From Thiobacillus sp. 0-1251 (GTDB lineage: Bacteria > Pseudomonadota > Gammaproteobacteria > Burkholderiales > Thiobacillaceae): DNA of 64,000 nt. The number at the start of each line of letters is the position of its first letter. The stretch's first letter is position 1. Where the stretch lies: positions 37,627 to 101,626 of the forward strand of contig MKWL01000005.1 of assembly GCA_001899305.1 (NCBI GenBank), read 5' to 3'. This document shows positions 63,979-64,000 of this stretch, piece by piece. The notes below the pieces were generated by a model. It saw only the letters and a program-made list of their open reading frames with translations. It made no database searches and had not been told where the DNA came from. A program made the position numbers and the translations under genes.

Positions 63979-64000
63979 AATAAAAAACCCGCCGATCGGC
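63979..64000 (+). terminator. Left half of a terminator after rpmG
   Basis: AATAAAAAACCCGCCGATCGGC begins 15 bases after the rpmG stop. It reads like the rising arm of a hairpin (AACCCGCCGATCGGC...) that continues beyond the window edge. Confidence 0.5.

Noticed and set aside
1-64000. tRNA, rRNA, integrase, transposase and CRISPR genes
   Set aside because: I looked for cloverleaf tRNAs, repeat-spacer arrays and DDE or tyrosine recombinase motifs and found none I could support.

Overview
The window looks like chromosomal DNA of a chemolithotrophic, high-GC betaproteobacterium, most likely Thiobacillus or a close relative. That placement is an inference. It rests on the rpmB-rpmG/radC/coaBC/dut neighbourhood, the hemCDXY cluster, a DsrS-like protein, a cyanate hydratase with a dedicated ABC transporter, PEP-CTERM sorting and c-di-GMP signalling genes. 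Nearly all the DNA is densely packed housekeeping genes with uniform codon use. The clear exception is one AT-rich gene at 25142-25831.

Layout: 1-4701 is a twitching-motility chemosensory operon on the minus strand (pilG, pilH, pilI, pilJ and the N-terminal part of the CheA-like chpA/pilL). 4829-10250 holds an exported protein of unknown function, a rubredoxin, a 268-bp cloverleaf-like inverted repeat, thiD, thiE, hemL and a DsrS-like gene. 10302-16000 holds dsbD (with a duplicated N-terminal domain), cutA, fxsA, an SDR-type epimerase, a 2Fe-2S flavoprotein reductase and a DUF302 protein. 16081-19978 is the heme operon hemC-hemD-hemX-hemY. 20033-24728 holds a thioredoxin-fold protein, a LuxR regulator/hybrid kinase pair and mpl.

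24763-26212 is the most foreign-looking segment: an AT-rich gene for a HEPN/AbiU2-like protein lies between two 336-bp inverted-repeat arms. A third copy of the arm, without cargo and invaded by a smaller palindromic repeat, lies at 39107-39492. 26277-31058 holds a LysR regulator divergent from an EamA transporter, and a large GGDEF-EAL protein. 31063-34679 is a cyanate-type ABC transporter (nrtA/nrtB/nrtD-like) with cynS. 35010-39095 holds a NifA-like sigma-54 activator, then a clear -24/-12 promoter and a tight four-gene operon: OsmC-like, acyl-CoA-dehydrogenase-like flavoprotein, DUF302 and rubredoxin. I do not recognise this combination as a described pathway; it is the best candidate here for an undescribed redox system.

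39624-47211 holds a YqiA esterase, an RNB exoribonuclease, a TonB-like protein, a PEP-CTERM protein with its own sigma-54-like promoter, fbp behind a perfect 16-bp palindrome, and a MASE3-like GGDEF-EAL protein. 47398-53977 holds an RND efflux pump with adaptor and a divergent TetR repressor, and a photolyase. 54065-59296 is yqgE-ruvX-pyrR-pyrB-pyrC'-lnt, where pyrC' has lost its metal-binding histidines. 59420-63964 holds a diguanylate cyclase, dut, coaBC, radC, rpmB and rpmG. I saw no tRNA, rRNA, CRISPR array, transposase or integrase gene.
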